A stretch of DNA of 64,000 nucleotides from Clostridia bacterium (GCA_017525805.1 JAFXSH010000027.1:1-64000); one strand, 5' to 3'; numbered from the stretch's first letter, positions 51,331-60,866 are shown. Numbers and translations are program-made. Notes: generated by a model from the letters alone, not told the origin.

Positions 51331-52284
51331 ATGACCATCCAGCAATTGCATTATGTGATCCAGATCACGGAAACGGGTTCCTTCAACCGGGCGGCGGAAA
51401 AACTGTTCATGGCCCAGCCCTCCCTGACCACGGCGGTGAAGGAACTGGAAAAGGAAATCGGCATCACCATTTTCAACCGATCCGGCAAAGGCGTAACGCT
51501 GACGGCGGAGGGAACGGATTTTCTGCCCTATGCCCGGTCCGTGGTGGACCAGTACCAAAATCTCTTGGACGTGTACGGCAAGCAGGGCGTGCGCAAGCAG
51601 AAATTCGCCGTGTCCACCCAGCATTATTCTTTCGCGGTGAAAGCTTTCGTGGAGCTGACCCGTGCTTTTGACGTGGCGGAATACGAATTTGCCATTCGGG
51701 AGACCCGCACCCGGGACGTGATCGAAGACGTAACGGCATCCCGCAGTGAAATCGGCATCCTGTACCTGAACGATTTCAACCGGAAAGCCATCATGAAGCT
51801 GCTGTCCACCGGGAATTTGCAAATCACGCCGCTCATTTCCTGCCACGCCTACGTGTACTTGTGGAAAGGCCATCCCCTGGCGCAAAAAGAGGCCATCTCG
51901 TTTAGCGAGCTGGCCCCTTATCCCTGCCTCTCTTTCGAGCAGGGGGAAAACAGCAATTTCTATTTGGCGGAAGAATTGCTCGCCGCCAACGAGTATCCCC
52001 GGATCATCAAATGCTGCGACCGGGCCACAGTGCTCAACCTTATGGTGGGCGTGAACGGCTACACCCTGTGCAGCGGCATCATCTGCGAGGAACTGAACGG
52101 CGGCGATTACGTGGCCGTACCCTACCGGGACGAACCCGGCGTGCCGGAAAGCGTGATGGAATTGGTGCTGATCACCCGGAAAAACCACCTGCTGTCCGCC
52201 GCCGCCGAACGCTACATCGCGGAACTAAAACGCTATTTGGGCATGGACACCAATCCCGCCACCCAGTCGGGCGTCAAAGTCTGA
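51331..52284 (+). CDS. LysR-family transcriptional regulator
   Basis: 317 residues. The N-terminal winged helix is typical: TIQQLHYVIQITETGSFNRAAEKLFMAQPSLTTAVKELE (1-40). The effector-binding domain fills about 90-300. The ligand is unknown. It begins 6 bases after rodA, perhaps on the same transcript, yet the functional link is unclear. Its 3' end overlaps the 3' end of the convergent GH2 gene by 52 bases, so both messages are mutually antisense there. Confidence 0.92.
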   Translation: MTIQQLHYVIQITETGSFNRAAEKLFMAQPSLTTAVKELEKEIGITIFNRSGKGVTLTAEGTDFLPYARSVVDQYQNLLDVYGKQGVRKQKFAVSTQHYSFAVKAFVELTRAFDVAEYEFAIRETRTRDVIEDVTASRSEIGILYLNDFNRKAIMKLLSTGNLQITPLISCHAYVYLWKGHPLAQKEAISFSELAPYPCLSFEQGENSNFYLAEELLAANEYPRIIKCCDRATVLNLMVGVNGYTLCSGIICEELNGGDYVAVPYRDEPGVPESVMELVLITRKNHLLSAAAERYIAELKRYLGMDTNPATQSGVKV

Positions 52285-54926
52285 TCCGGCTGGAATTCCT
52301 CTGACGCCATATACCGGTAAATGGCTCCCAGCAGCGCCCGCGCCTCGGGATGATCCTGCAAATGATGCAGATTCAGGGTAGAAAACAGCAGTCTGCCTCC
52401 GCCGCACTGGCACTCGAACAGCTTCGCCATGGGACGAAGGAAAGCGTAGGAATCCATTTCGGTCACGATGGCTTTTATGCGTTCCGGCAGGATCACGGCC
52501 CGCTGTACGGCCATGTGCCACCACTGCCAGTCAGTATGGCTTTCCGTGGGGAAATCCCGGAAGATGGGATGGGTTTCGTCAATCAGCTGGCCCATGCCTC
52601 CGGCCTGGCTGGGAAAGGTGCACACCGACCAGAAATCGGTGCTGAACTGGGTCCTGATGGAATGGGGCAGGGCTTTTTCGGTGGCGTCCGGGGCCAGGAA
52701 CACGTTCCCGCCCTTCGCCAATACTTCTTTCGCCCGTTCGTCCAGTGTTCGGCACTCGTATACGGTTTCCGGGCATACGGGATGTTCGTCGGGGTACACC
52801 CAAAGGGAATATTGGTTCTCGATGCCGCAGAATTTCAGGGTCAGCGTCAGCCTTTCCGCCTTTTCCAAGCCCGTCAAAGGAACGGACAGCTCGCCCAGCG
52901 ACGTTAATGTGCCCGGCTGGATTTCAGCAAAGGGCAGCGTTCCTGCCCGCGAAAATGTTTTGCCTTGCAGCGTCCATTCGGCTGTGCCGGAGAGGGCGCT
53001 TTTTCCGTAGTGGGCCATTTTGATTTCGGCGGTCAGGGTTTCGCCAACAGCATATGTCACCCGGGGCAGCAGGGACAGGGGCAGGGAATCCCGAAAGAAC
53101 GCCCGGAAGCGTTCGGGCTTGGCAAAAGCGTAGGGCTTGGGCTGCAAATGGGCGTTCATCATGCCCACCAGCGCCGTGCCCTGGCCGGGGAAATCCTGGA
53201 GGCCCAGCAGGGAAATGCCGCTGAAATCCGCCGTGCGCAGAGCAGCTTCCACCTCGGCCCGATAGCACAGCAGGGAAAGCTCGCCGGTGGCCTCCACCTG
53301 TTTCTTCCAGTCCGCCTCCATCCCGGCGGCCCGCACCTTCTTTTGGATGTGCTTCAAATTCTCCGGGCCGGTGACGCCCTGATATAAGCTGATTTCGTCA
53401 AAGTCCGGCAGCACCTCGTACTGGCCCACCTCGAAGGAGAAGAAGGGCTGACCGGCGTTTCTCGTCACGATCTCCGCCCCGGCCTGATAATCCGTGCGGA
53501 AGTCGGGGCCAATTTGGTTCAGCCAGCCCCGGCATTCAGCGGAGGTGGCCCGCAGGTGATGGCCGGGAATATCGGTGGTGGTAAAGAAATCACTCTGCGG
53601 GTCCGGACCCAAAGCGCCGTAATGGGGATTGGAGGCGTTGGCGTACATGCGGGTTTCGTCCTTTCCCCAACCCGCATCCAGCAATTCATCCATGAAAGTG
53701 TGGCCCTTTCTGTCGGCGTGCAGTTCGTTGCCGAAGGTGAGCATCACGAAAGACGGATGGTTCGCCAGCATATCCAGAATGCCCAAGAATTCCGATTTAT
53801 AATAGGCGCGGGCTTCCTCGGCGGCAAAGGCATGCTCCGGGTCCCAGTGGGAAAGCTCCGGCTGCATGAGCATGCCCATCTCGTCGGCGGCGGCAAAGGC
53901 GGCTTCCGGCGGGCAATGGCTGTGGAAGCGCATGCAGTTGACCCCGTAATCCCGGTACTTTTGCAGGATGACTTTCCAGCTCTCTTTATCCATGGGCGGG
54001 TAGCCCGTTTCCGGGAACACGGCGCAGTTGGCTTCCCCCCGCAGGAAGATGCGGCGGCCATTCAGCATCAAAGAACCGTTCCGGGCCTCAAAATCCCGCG
54101 CGCCGAAGGAAACGGTTCTGCTTTCCATCCCGTCCAGCGTCACGGTCAGGTCGTACAGGTTTCCTTCTTCCGCGTCCCACCTTTTCACGTCGGGCCGCAG
54201 GCAAAGGCCCATATACCATAGTTCTTGCCTGCCCGCCTGCACGCGCTCGCGCACCCGCGCGTTTCCGTCGCCCTCCAGCGCTTCGGAAGAAAGACGGACC
54301 TCTCCTTCCCAATCCTGGGCCAGATCCAGTTTCACGCACACATCCACGGAATCCCCGTCCGGGTATGCCCGCACGCTGTCAATGAAGCTTTGTTCCTCCG
54401 CCCGCAGGCGGAAATAGCCCAGCAGCCCGTTCCAATTGGTCTGGGTTTCGTCGGAGGCGGCGGAGGAATACACGATGGCGTCCCGGGGCCAGCCGGGATA
54501 GCTGTTGTCCGACAGGAAGACGATTTGATCGTCCCCGGTCATTTTGCCCGTGACCTCGAACACGTAAGGCGTGCTGATGGAAGGAGGATCATAGGGAGGG
54601 ATTTCTTCCCCGTTCACCAGCAGCCGCAAGTGCCGGGCGCGTTCCACGTCGATGAACAGACGCTTGCCCTCCGGCACTTTCAGATTGATGAGGCGGCTGA
54701 TTTTAGCCTGCCCCTCGAAGGTGTGTTTCCGGGTCAGGCGGGTCACGATGGGGTCGCCCTCCCGATAAAACCCGATGCGGGCCACCTCGTCCACCTTCCA
54801 CTGCTTTTTCGGGTCGTCCGGGAAACCGATGCCGCTTTCATCCAATGTGCCGGGCAGGCGAACGGGACCGCTTTGGCCGGGGATTTCGCATTGCCAAATG
54901 CCGGACAAATCAAGTAATGTAGGCAT
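52233..54926 (-). CDS. Glycoside hydrolase family 2-like enzyme
   Basis: 897 residues; RBS AAGGAGAG. An N-terminal jelly-roll domain (ISRLINLKVPEG, LLVNGEEIPPYDPP) and an immunoglobulin-like domain precede a TIM barrel (about 285-560): LRGEANCAVFPETGYPP, RFHSHCPPEAAFAAADEMGMLMQPEL, the acid/base Glu in MLTFGNELHAD (about 395-402), and a probable nucleophile Glu in FSFEVGQYEV (about 490). About 300 further residues of beta-type sequence follow. The absence of a signal peptide suggests an intracellular enzyme (galactosidase, glucuronidase or mannosidase type). It stands alone with a repeat element upstream. Confidence 0.85.
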   Translation of the reverse strand: MPTLLDLSGIWQCEIPGQSGPVRLPGTLDESGIGFPDDPKKQWKVDEVARIGFYREGDPIVTRLTRKHTFEGQAKISRLINLKVPEGKRLFIDVERARHLRLLVNGEEIPPYDPPSISTPYVFEVTGKMTGDDQIVFLSDNSYPGWPRDAIVYSSAASDETQTNWNGLLGYFRLRAEEQSFIDSVRAYPDGDSVDVCVKLDLAQDWEGEVRLSSEALEGDGNARVRERVQAGRQELWYMGLCLRPDVKRWDAEEGNLYDLTVTLDGMESRTVSFGARDFEARNGSLMLNGRRIFLRGEANCAVFPETGYPPMDKESWKVILQKYRDYGVNCMRFHSHCPPEAAFAAADEMGMLMQPELSHWDPEHAFAAEEARAYYKSEFLGILDMLANHPSFVMLTFGNELHADRKGHTFMDELLDAGWGKDETRMYANASNPHYGALGPDPQSDFFTTTDIPGHHLRATSAECRGWLNQIGPDFRTDYQAGAEIVTRNAGQPFFSFEVGQYEVLPDFDEISLYQGVTGPENLKHIQKKVRAAGMEADWKKQVEATGELSLLCYRAEVEAALRTADFSGISLLGLQDFPGQGTALVGMMNAHLQPKPYAFAKPERFRAFFRDSLPLSLLPRVTYAVGETLTAEIKMAHYGKSALSGTAEWTLQGKTFSRAGTLPFAEIQPGTLTSLGELSVPLTGLEKAERLTLTLKFCGIENQYSLWVYPDEHPVCPETVYECRTLDERAKEVLAKGGNVFLAPDATEKALPHSIRTQFSTDFWSVCTFPSQAGGMGQLIDETHPIFRDFPTESHTDWQWWHMAVQRAVILPERIKAIVTEMDSYAFLRPMAKLFECQCGGGRLLFSTLNLHHLQDHPEARALLGAIYRYMASEEFQPDQTLTPDWVAGLVSMPK

Positions 54927-54962
54927 GGTGATCTCTCCTTATCAACAGGTAGAGAGTGAAAC

Positions 54963-55066
54963 AGTGTGGAGAGTAGAATTTTATCATGTCTTTCAATTTT
55001 CTCTCCGCAGGTCAGTGAACGCGGCAGCATTCACTATCCATAACTCCGCGCTCCACTCTCCACACT
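54963..55066. repeat. Terminal-inverted-repeat element, copy 3 (104 bp)
   Basis: AGTGTGGAGAGT at the left end is the exact complement of ACTCTCCACACT at the right end. The interior carries TTTTATCATG near the left and CACTATCCATAACTCCGCGCT near the right, shared with copy 1. It lies in the 206-base gap between the GH2 and glgP genes, upstream of the GH2 start. Confidence 0.7.
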
Positions 55067-55080
55067 AAACAAAACTGAAA

Positions 55081-55110
55081 GAGCCCACATCCTCATTGGG
55101 GGATGCAGGC
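55081..55110 (-). terminator. Terminator of glgP
   Basis: On the minus strand GCCTGCATCC pairs with GGATGTGGGC (with G-U pairs) around a 10-base loop and is followed by TCTTTCAGTTTTGTTT. Confidence 0.65.
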
Positions 55111-55132
55111 CCTGCCCGCTTACAAAGCGGCA

Positions 55133-57559
55133 TTATTTCAGATGCCAGATGGTATCATTGTATTCCTTGATGGTGCGGTCGGAGGAGAAGATGCCGGAGC
55201 AGGCCGTATTGGTGATGGCCATGCGCATCCACTTGTCTTTTTTCTGGTAATCCGCGTCCACCCGGCGCTGAGCCATGGAGTAGGAACCGAAATCTTTGAG
55301 CACGAAGTAAGGATCGGAGAACAGCAGGTTGTGATAAATATCCTGCACCACGGCGGGGTTTTCCGGGAACAGGGTGCCGTCGATGATCTGGGTCAGGGCC
55401 TTGCGCAGCTCGGCGTTGCTCTCGTAAATGTGCATGGGAGAGTAGGTTCCTTCCCGGTACAGATCGGCCACGGTATCTGCCCGCATGCCGAAGATGTAAA
55501 TGTTGTCCAGGCCCACCTGATCGTGAATTTCCACGTTGGCGCCGTCCATGGTGCCGATGGTCACCGCGCCATTCATCATGAACTTCATGTTGCCGGTGCC
55601 GCTGGCTTCCTTGCCGGCGGTGGACAGCTGTTCGGACAGGTCGGCGGCGGGCATCAGGCGCTCAGCGGCGGAGACGCAGTAGTTCTCCAAGAACACGACC
55701 TTCAAATACTTCTGGGCGCGGGGGCTCTTGTCGATCAGCTTGCTGATGGCGATGATCAGACGGATGATCTGCTTGGCCATGTAATATCCTGGGCTGGCCT
55801 TGGCACCGAAAATGAACACGCGGGGCGTCATGGTGAAGTTGGGATCGTCCATGACGCGGTTGTACAGCACCAGGATATGCAGGGCGTTGAGCAGCTGGCG
55901 CTTGTATTCATGCAGCCGCTTGGCCTGCACGTCGAACATGAAGTCCGGGTCCAGGTCGCAGGTCTGCTGCCGGTTCAGGAATTGATTGAACAGCACCTTG
56001 TTTTCCCGCTTCACCCTGGCGAATTCGGCCTGGAAAGCGGCGTCATCCCGGAAGGGCAGCAGGTCGCGCAGGCGTTCCGGCTCCCGTACCCAGGCGTCGC
56101 CGATGGCGGAATTGATCAGGTTCAGCAGCCCGTCGTTGCAGCTCATGAGCCAGCGGCGATGGGTGATGCCGTTGGTGATGGCGGAAAACTTCTTGGGCGT
56201 GAATTCATAGTAATCCCGGAAGGTATCTTCCTTGAGGATCTCGCCGTGGAGCTGGCTCACGCCGTTGACGGAGTAGCTCATGGCCACGCACAGGTTCGCC
56301 ATATGCACCTGACCGTAAGCGGTGATGGCCATCTTGGCGATGCGGGGATCGGTGCCGCTGCCGAAATGATCGGCCAGGCGGCGGCATACCCGCTCGTTGA
56401 TTTCCTTGATGATCATGTAGATGCGGGGCAGAAGGTTCCGCATCATGTCCTCGGGCCACTTTTCCAGGGCCTCGCTCATGACGGTATGATTGGTATAGGC
56501 CACGGTGCGCTGGGTGATCCAGGTAGCTTCGTCCCACCCTAAGCCCTCTTCATCGATCAGGATGCGCATGAGCTCGGGAATCGCCAGGCCGGGATGGGTA
56601 TCGTTGACGTGGATGGTCATCTTTTCCGGCAGCAGGCGGAAGTTCCTGCCGAAGCGGCGCTTGAAATCCTTGATGGCGTACTGGAGGGTGGCGCTGGTGA
56701 AGAAGTAATGCTGCTTTAAGCGCAGTTCCTTGCCCTCGTAGTGCTTATCCTCGGGATAGAGCACCTTGCTGATCACGGCAGCCAGTTCCTGTTCCTGCAT
56801 GGCTTTGGTATAATTGCCGCTGTTGAAGGAATTCAGGTCCATGGACTTAGAGGACCGGGCGCGCCAGGTGCGCAGGGTGTTCACCGTTTCGCAGTCGTAG
56901 CCAGCCACGGGCATGTCATAGGGCACGGCTTCCACGGTGTAATAATCCTTGAGGGTATACACCACGCGGTTGTCCACCATGTCTTCCACCACTTTGCCGC
57001 CGTAGCGCACTTCGCACACGTCTTCCATGGCGGCCACTTCCCACACGTTGCCGTTTTCCAGCCAGTTGTCCGGCACCTCCACCTGCTGGCCGTCCATGAT
57101 CTTCTGGCGGAACAGGCCGTATTCATAGCGGATGGTGCAGCCCATGGCGGGCAGGGACAGGGAAGCAAGGCTGTCCAGGAAGCAGGCGGCCAGGCGGCCC
57201 AAACCACCGTTGCCTAAGCCGGGTTCCGGTTCTTCCTGAATGATTTCACGCCAGTCCAGGCCCAGTTCTTCCAGGGCCTGACGGTAATTGTCCCGGGAGC
57301 AGAGGTTCAGCACGTTGCAGTGCAGGCTGCGGCCCGTCAAAAATTCGACGGAAAGATAATACAGGCGCTTGCCGGTGTAGTGCTTATCCGATTCCCGGTA
57401 AGCCATCCATTTCTGCATGATCTGGTCCCGCACGGTGGACGCCAGGGCGTGATAAATCTGCTGTGTGGTGGCGTCGGCCAGGGTGCGGCCATTGTAGCGC
57501 TGTAATTTGCCCAAAATGGATTGTTTGATGGATTCTTTATCAAACTGCGTAGTAGGCAT
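55133..57559 (-). CDS. glgP: Glycogen/starch phosphorylase
   Basis: 808 residues, the normal length. Landmarks: GNGGLGRLAACFLDSLASL (about 115-133), TIRYEYGLFRQ, HVNDTHP, TNHTVMSEALEKW, and the PLP site EASGTGNMKFMMNGAVTIGT with its lysine near 656, followed by DGANVEI. It releases glucose-1-phosphate from glycogen or maltodextrin with PLP as cofactor. RBS AAGGAGAA. It is expressed from the promoter at 57607-57635. No glycogen synthase or branching genes are nearby. Confidence 0.96.
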   Translation of the reverse strand: MPTTQFDKESIKQSILGKLQRYNGRTLADATTQQIYHALASTVRDQIMQKWMAYRESDKHYTGKRLYYLSVEFLTGRSLHCNVLNLCSRDNYRQALEELGLDWREIIQEEPEPGLGNGGLGRLAACFLDSLASLSLPAMGCTIRYEYGLFRQKIMDGQQVEVPDNWLENGNVWEVAAMEDVCEVRYGGKVVEDMVDNRVVYTLKDYYTVEAVPYDMPVAGYDCETVNTLRTWRARSSKSMDLNSFNSGNYTKAMQEQELAAVISKVLYPEDKHYEGKELRLKQHYFFTSATLQYAIKDFKRRFGRNFRLLPEKMTIHVNDTHPGLAIPELMRILIDEEGLGWDEATWITQRTVAYTNHTVMSEALEKWPEDMMRNLLPRIYMIIKEINERVCRRLADHFGSGTDPRIAKMAITAYGQVHMANLCVAMSYSVNGVSQLHGEILKEDTFRDYYEFTPKKFSAITNGITHRRWLMSCNDGLLNLINSAIGDAWVREPERLRDLLPFRDDAAFQAEFARVKRENKVLFNQFLNRQQTCDLDPDFMFDVQAKRLHEYKRQLLNALHILVLYNRVMDDPNFTMTPRVFIFGAKASPGYYMAKQIIRLIIAISKLIDKSPRAQKYLKVVFLENYCVSAAERLMPAADLSEQLSTAGKEASGTGNMKFMMNGAVTIGTMDGANVEIHDQVGLDNIYIFGMRADTVADLYREGTYSPMHIYESNAELRKALTQIIDGTLFPENPAVVQDIYHNLLFSDPYFVLKDFGSYSMAQRRVDADYQKKDKWMRMAITNTACSGIFSSDRTIKEYNDTIWHLK

Positions 57560-57606
57560 GCTTTTTCTCCTTCCTGAATTGGGGTGTCCGGTAAAGCGAA
57601 CGGTTC

Positions 57607-57635
57607 ATTATATCATGTACTTTTCCGTTCGCCAA
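57607..57635 (-). promoter_or_regulatory. Sigma-A promoter of glgP
   Basis: TTGGCG, 17-base spacer, TATAAT on the minus strand, about 48 bases upstream of the start codon. Confidence 0.75.
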
Positions 57636-57692
57636 TAGCAAAATTGGGATAGAATGAGAAAACCTTCTCTTTTTCGCCCCAAATATAGAAGA

Positions 57693-57728
57693 AAATGCCG
57701 GAGCAAAGAACGATTTGTCCCGGCATTT
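57693..57728 (-). terminator. Hairpin downstream of the decayed nucleotidyltransferase gene
   Basis: AAATGCCGG pairs with CCGGCATTT (9 bp) around an 18-base loop; on the minus strand TTTTCTTCTAT follows. It probably ends transcription coming from the right. Confidence 0.55.
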
Positions 57729-57772
57729 CACTAAAAAATGATGATTTATTGATCGTGGTTTTCTATTCCAAT

Positions 57773-58216
57773 TCATCTGCCTTTTGCTTGAAGCGCTTTG
57801 ATGATCTCGTCCGCGTTTGCCTCGTTCGTCACGCCGGGATAATCCTTTTCAAATCGCGGCAGAGCGTTATGGGCGTCCTGTTCGCTGGCGGAAACCTGCT
57901 GATACAGCGCGTCAAAATGCCCGTCGTTCATCACGTCTTCCAAAAATCGCTGTGATTTTTCGGGCAGCGCGTCCCAATCGCCGTACAGGTCGGCCACGGC
58001 CTTTTTGATTTGCTTCATGGTGAGGGGCGTTCCCCGTTTTTCATGCTCGGCCAGATAGGATTCCGTACGGGTAAAGTCCGCGTTCAGCCAGCCGTGGGGC
58101 AGCCCGTATTTTTCCTCCACCCGCAGGATAGCGTCCTCCATGGCGGAGGAAGCGAGGATCAGGGCGTCAATATCAGTGGTCATGCCGCGAAAACCGTTAA
58201 TGTTAAGAAGCACAAA
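57773..58216 (-). pseudogene. DUF6036-like nucleotidyltransferase remnant with N-terminal and internal deletions
   Basis: The minus frame reads LLNINGFRGMTTDIDALILASSAM, then KYGLPHGWLNADFTRTESY, and at once LAEHEKRGTPLTMKQIKKAV and FEKDYPGV. In DUF6036-type proteins as I know them, the WLN...SY part is separated from the EHE part by about 60 residues with a conserved FSN/RT and KL segment; these are missing, with the frame kept. The N-terminal GG motif is also lost, and the frame opens inside a terminator without an RBS (an internal ATG at 58183 has none either). Such genes are often defence or toxin-like nucleotidyltransferases. I judge it nonfunctional. Confidence 0.65.
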
Positions 58217-58249
58217 TTGCCGGGTCAAAGCGCTGTCCGACCCGGCAAT
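58216..58249 (-). terminator. Hairpin after the feoB operon
   Basis: ATTGCCGGGTC pairs with GACCCGGCAAT (11 bp) around a 12-base loop; on the minus strand TTGTGCTTCTT follows, a weak U-tract. It lies 20 bases after the Cys-rich gene. Confidence 0.55.
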
Positions 58250-58268
58250 CTGTTAAAAAGCAGTTTTT

Positions 58269-58415
58269 TCAATTCTTTTTCTGCCCGCAACCGGGGCAAT
58301 TATCGCAGCCGCACCCACAGCCGCAGCCCTTGGCTTTTTGGCGGCGCATCCGAATCAACGCCAATACCACAGCCCCGCCGACCGCCAGCAGGATCGCGAT
58401 GTCCCAAATATTCAT
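58269..58415 (-). CDS. FeoB-associated Cys-rich membrane protein
   Basis: 48 residues. One membrane helix (IAILLAVGGAVVLALI, about 6-21) is followed by a basic stretch and a cysteine cluster, CGCGCGCDNCPGCG. That combination next to feoB is the FeoB-associated Cys-rich protein family, thought to help iron(II) uptake. AAGGG lies about 9 bases before the ATG at 58415; a second ATG at 58421 is possible. It starts 12 bases after the feoB stop. Confidence 0.88.
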   Translation of the reverse strand: MNIWDIAILLAVGGAVVLALIRMRRQKAKGCGCGCGCDNCPGCGQKKN

Positions 58416-58427
58416 GATCATTCACCC

Positions 58428-60770
58428 TTATCCCAAGCCCAGCGCCAATCCAATCAAGCGCACGACAAAAGCGAACACCCAGGCCACACCGCACTGCCAC
58501 AGCGCCACATACAGGGCCCACCTGCGGCCCATTTCCCGCCTGATGGCGGCGATAGCCGCTACGCAGGGAGTATACAGCAGGCTGAACACCAGCATGCTGC
58601 TGGCCGCCAGGGTCCCGATGGTTTCCACGCCGCCGGGGAACAGCATTTCCATGACGGATACCACGCTCTCCTTGGCCATGAAACCGCTGATCAGGGAAGT
58701 GACGATGCGCCAATCGCCCAAGCCGACCGGATTGAGCAGGGGAGCCAGCATACCGGCCACGGCGGCTAAGATGCTGTCATGGGAATCGGTGACCAGATCA
58801 AAGCGGAAATCAAAGCGCTGCAGGAACCAAACCACGATGGTAGCCACCAGGATGACAGAGAAAGCCCGGTGCAGGAAATCCTTGGCTTTTTCCCATAAGA
58901 GCATCATCACGTTCCGGGGGCTGGGGAACCGGTAATTGGGCAGTTCCATCACGAAAGGCACCGCCTCCCCCTTGAACAGAGTGCTCTTGAACAGGTACGC
59001 CGCCAGCACGCCGGTGAGGATGCCCAGCAGGTACAGGCCCGTAATGATCAGCCAGCTCACATCCGGGAAAAAGGCGCTGACGAAGAAGCCGTAAATGGGC
59101 AGCTTGGCGGTGCAGGACATGAAAGGCGTCAGCAGGATGGTCATGCGCCGGTCCCGGTCGCTGGGCAGGGTGCGGGTGGACATGACGGCAGGCACCGTGC
59201 AGCCAAAGCCGATCAGCATGGGCACGATGCTGCGGCCCGACAGGCCGATGTGGCGCAGCAGCTTATCCATCACGAAGGCCACCCGGGCGACGTACCCGCT
59301 GTCCTCCAGCATGGAAAGGAAGAAGAACAGGGTGACGATGATGGGCAGGAAGCTGACCACCGTGCCCACGCCCTCAAAGACGCCGTCCTTCACCAAGCTT
59401 TGAATGGCCGGGTTCACATTGGCCGCTTCCATGCCCTGTTCGGCCATCCCTTTCAGCACGTCGATGCCCTGTTCCAGCAGGTCCTGGAAGAAGGGGCCGA
59501 TGAGAAAGAACGTTAAGAAAAACACCAGGGCCATGATGCCCACGAACATGGGAATGGCGGTCCATTTGCCGGTAAGCACCTCGTCGATCTTCCGGCTGCG
59601 CATGTGCTCCTTGCTCTCGTGGGGTTTGATCACGCAGGAGGAGCACACCCGCCGGATGAAATCGAAGCGCATATCCGCCATGGCGGCGCTGCGGTCCAGT
59701 CCCCGTTCTTTTTCCATCTGGAACACGATGTGTTCCAGCATTTCTTTTTCGTTTTGGTCCAGCTTGAGCTTATCCAGGATCAGATGATCGCCCTCGATCA
59801 GCTTGCCCGCCGCGAACCGCAGGGGCATCCCGGCTTCCTTGGCATGATCCTCGATCAGGTGGCCCACCGCGTGCAGCGCCCGGTGCACCGCGCCGCCTTT
59901 GTCGTCGGCCCCGCAGAAATCCTGACCCACAGGCCGCTCTTGGTACTTTGCGATATGCACCGCGTGGCGCACCAGTTCATCCACGCCCTCGTTCTTGGCG
60001 GCGGCAATGGGCACCACGGGCACGCCCAGCATTTCTTCCATGGCGTTCACGTCCACCGTGCCGCCGTTGCCCCGCAGTTCGTCCATCATGTTCAGGGCCA
60101 CCACCATGGGGATGTTCATTTCCAGCAGCTGCATGGTCAGGTACAGGTTGCGTTCAATGTTGGTGGCGTCTACGATGTTGATGATGGCCCGGGGCTTTTG
60201 ATCCAGAACGAAATCCCGGGATACCAGTTCTTCGCTGGAATAGGGGGACATGGAGTAAATACCCGGCAGATCGGTGATGCGGGTGTCGCTGTGGCCCCGG
60301 ATCACGCCGTCCTTGCGGTCCACCGTTACGCCGGGGAAATTGCCCACGTGCTGATTGGACCCGGTGAGCTGGTTGAACAGGGTGGTTTTGCCGCTGTTCT
60401 GGTTGCCCACCAGGGCAAAGGTCAGCGTGGTGCCCTCCGGCAAGGGATCGCCGCTGCCCTTGGGGTGATACTTGCCTTCCTCGCCCAAGCCTGGGTGCTC
60501 GGTGCGCTTTCTCAGTTCCTTTGTTTTGAGCGGTTCGGCCGCCGTTTTCGTTAGGGCAATGCCGATTTTTTCCGCGTCCGCCAGCCGCAAGGTCAGTTCA
60601 TAGCCGTGAATGCGCAGCTCCATGGGATCGCCCATAGGCGCGAATTTGATCAGCGTGACCTCCGCCCCGGGAATCACACCCATATCTAAAAAATGCTGGC
60701 GCAGCGCGCCTTCGCCGCCCACCGTCACGATCCGCGCGGATTGTCCGGGCTTCAATTCACAAAGCTTCAT
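58428..60770 (-). CDS. feoB: Ferrous iron transporter FeoB with fused FeoA domain
   Basis: 780 residues from the ATG at 60770 (GAGGAGG, 6-base spacing; a second in-frame ATG at 60776 abuts it). Residues 1-75 are a FeoA SH3-like domain (KLCELKPGQSARIVTVGGEGAL, then LDMGVIPGAEVTL). The G domain (about 115-285) has G1 GNQNSGKTT, G3 DLPGIYSM and G4 NMMD. The C-terminal part has about ten helices with the gate motifs FGCTVPAVM and CTAKLPIYG. It imports Fe(II) with GTP control. FeoA-FeoB fusion occurs in several Clostridia. No clear Fur box was seen upstream; a GCCCGG/CCGGGC hairpin lies in the leader at 60796-60811. Confidence 0.95.
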   Translation of the reverse strand: MKLCELKPGQSARIVTVGGEGALRQHFLDMGVIPGAEVTLIKFAPMGDPMELRIHGYELTLRLADAEKIGIALTKTAAEPLKTKELRKRTEHPGLGEEGKYHPKGSGDPLPEGTTLTFALVGNQNSGKTTLFNQLTGSNQHVGNFPGVTVDRKDGVIRGHSDTRITDLPGIYSMSPYSSEELVSRDFVLDQKPRAIINIVDATNIERNLYLTMQLLEMNIPMVVALNMMDELRGNGGTVDVNAMEEMLGVPVVPIAAAKNEGVDELVRHAVHIAKYQERPVGQDFCGADDKGGAVHRALHAVGHLIEDHAKEAGMPLRFAAGKLIEGDHLILDKLKLDQNEKEMLEHIVFQMEKERGLDRSAAMADMRFDFIRRVCSSCVIKPHESKEHMRSRKIDEVLTGKWTAIPMFVGIMALVFFLTFFLIGPFFQDLLEQGIDVLKGMAEQGMEAANVNPAIQSLVKDGVFEGVGTVVSFLPIIVTLFFFLSMLEDSGYVARVAFVMDKLLRHIGLSGRSIVPMLIGFGCTVPAVMSTRTLPSDRDRRMTILLTPFMSCTAKLPIYGFFVSAFFPDVSWLIITGLYLLGILTGVLAAYLFKSTLFKGEAVPFVMELPNYRFPSPRNVMMLLWEKAKDFLHRAFSVILVATIVVWFLQRFDFRFDLVTDSHDSILAAVAGMLAPLLNPVGLGDWRIVTSLISGFMAKESVVSVMEMLFPGGVETIGTLAASSMLVFSLLYTPCVAAIAAIRREMGRRWALYVALWQCGVAWVFAFVVRLIGLALGLG

Positions 60771-60866
60771 CCGCATCCTCCTCGCCCCTTATTAGGCCCG
60801 GCTAACCGGGCTGTATATCAATATTGGACAAAAAAGGCGATTTTCCTTTTGCTTTCACGAAAAAAA

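Noticed and set aside
55103..56542. Plus-strand 479-codon open frame antisense to glgP
   Set aside because: His/Val/Gly-rich antisense shadow; glycogen phosphorylase motifs on the minus strand are continuous over it.
60777..60860. Fur box upstream of feoB
   Set aside because: AT-rich sequence is present but no 19-bp inverted repeat close to the Fur consensus.
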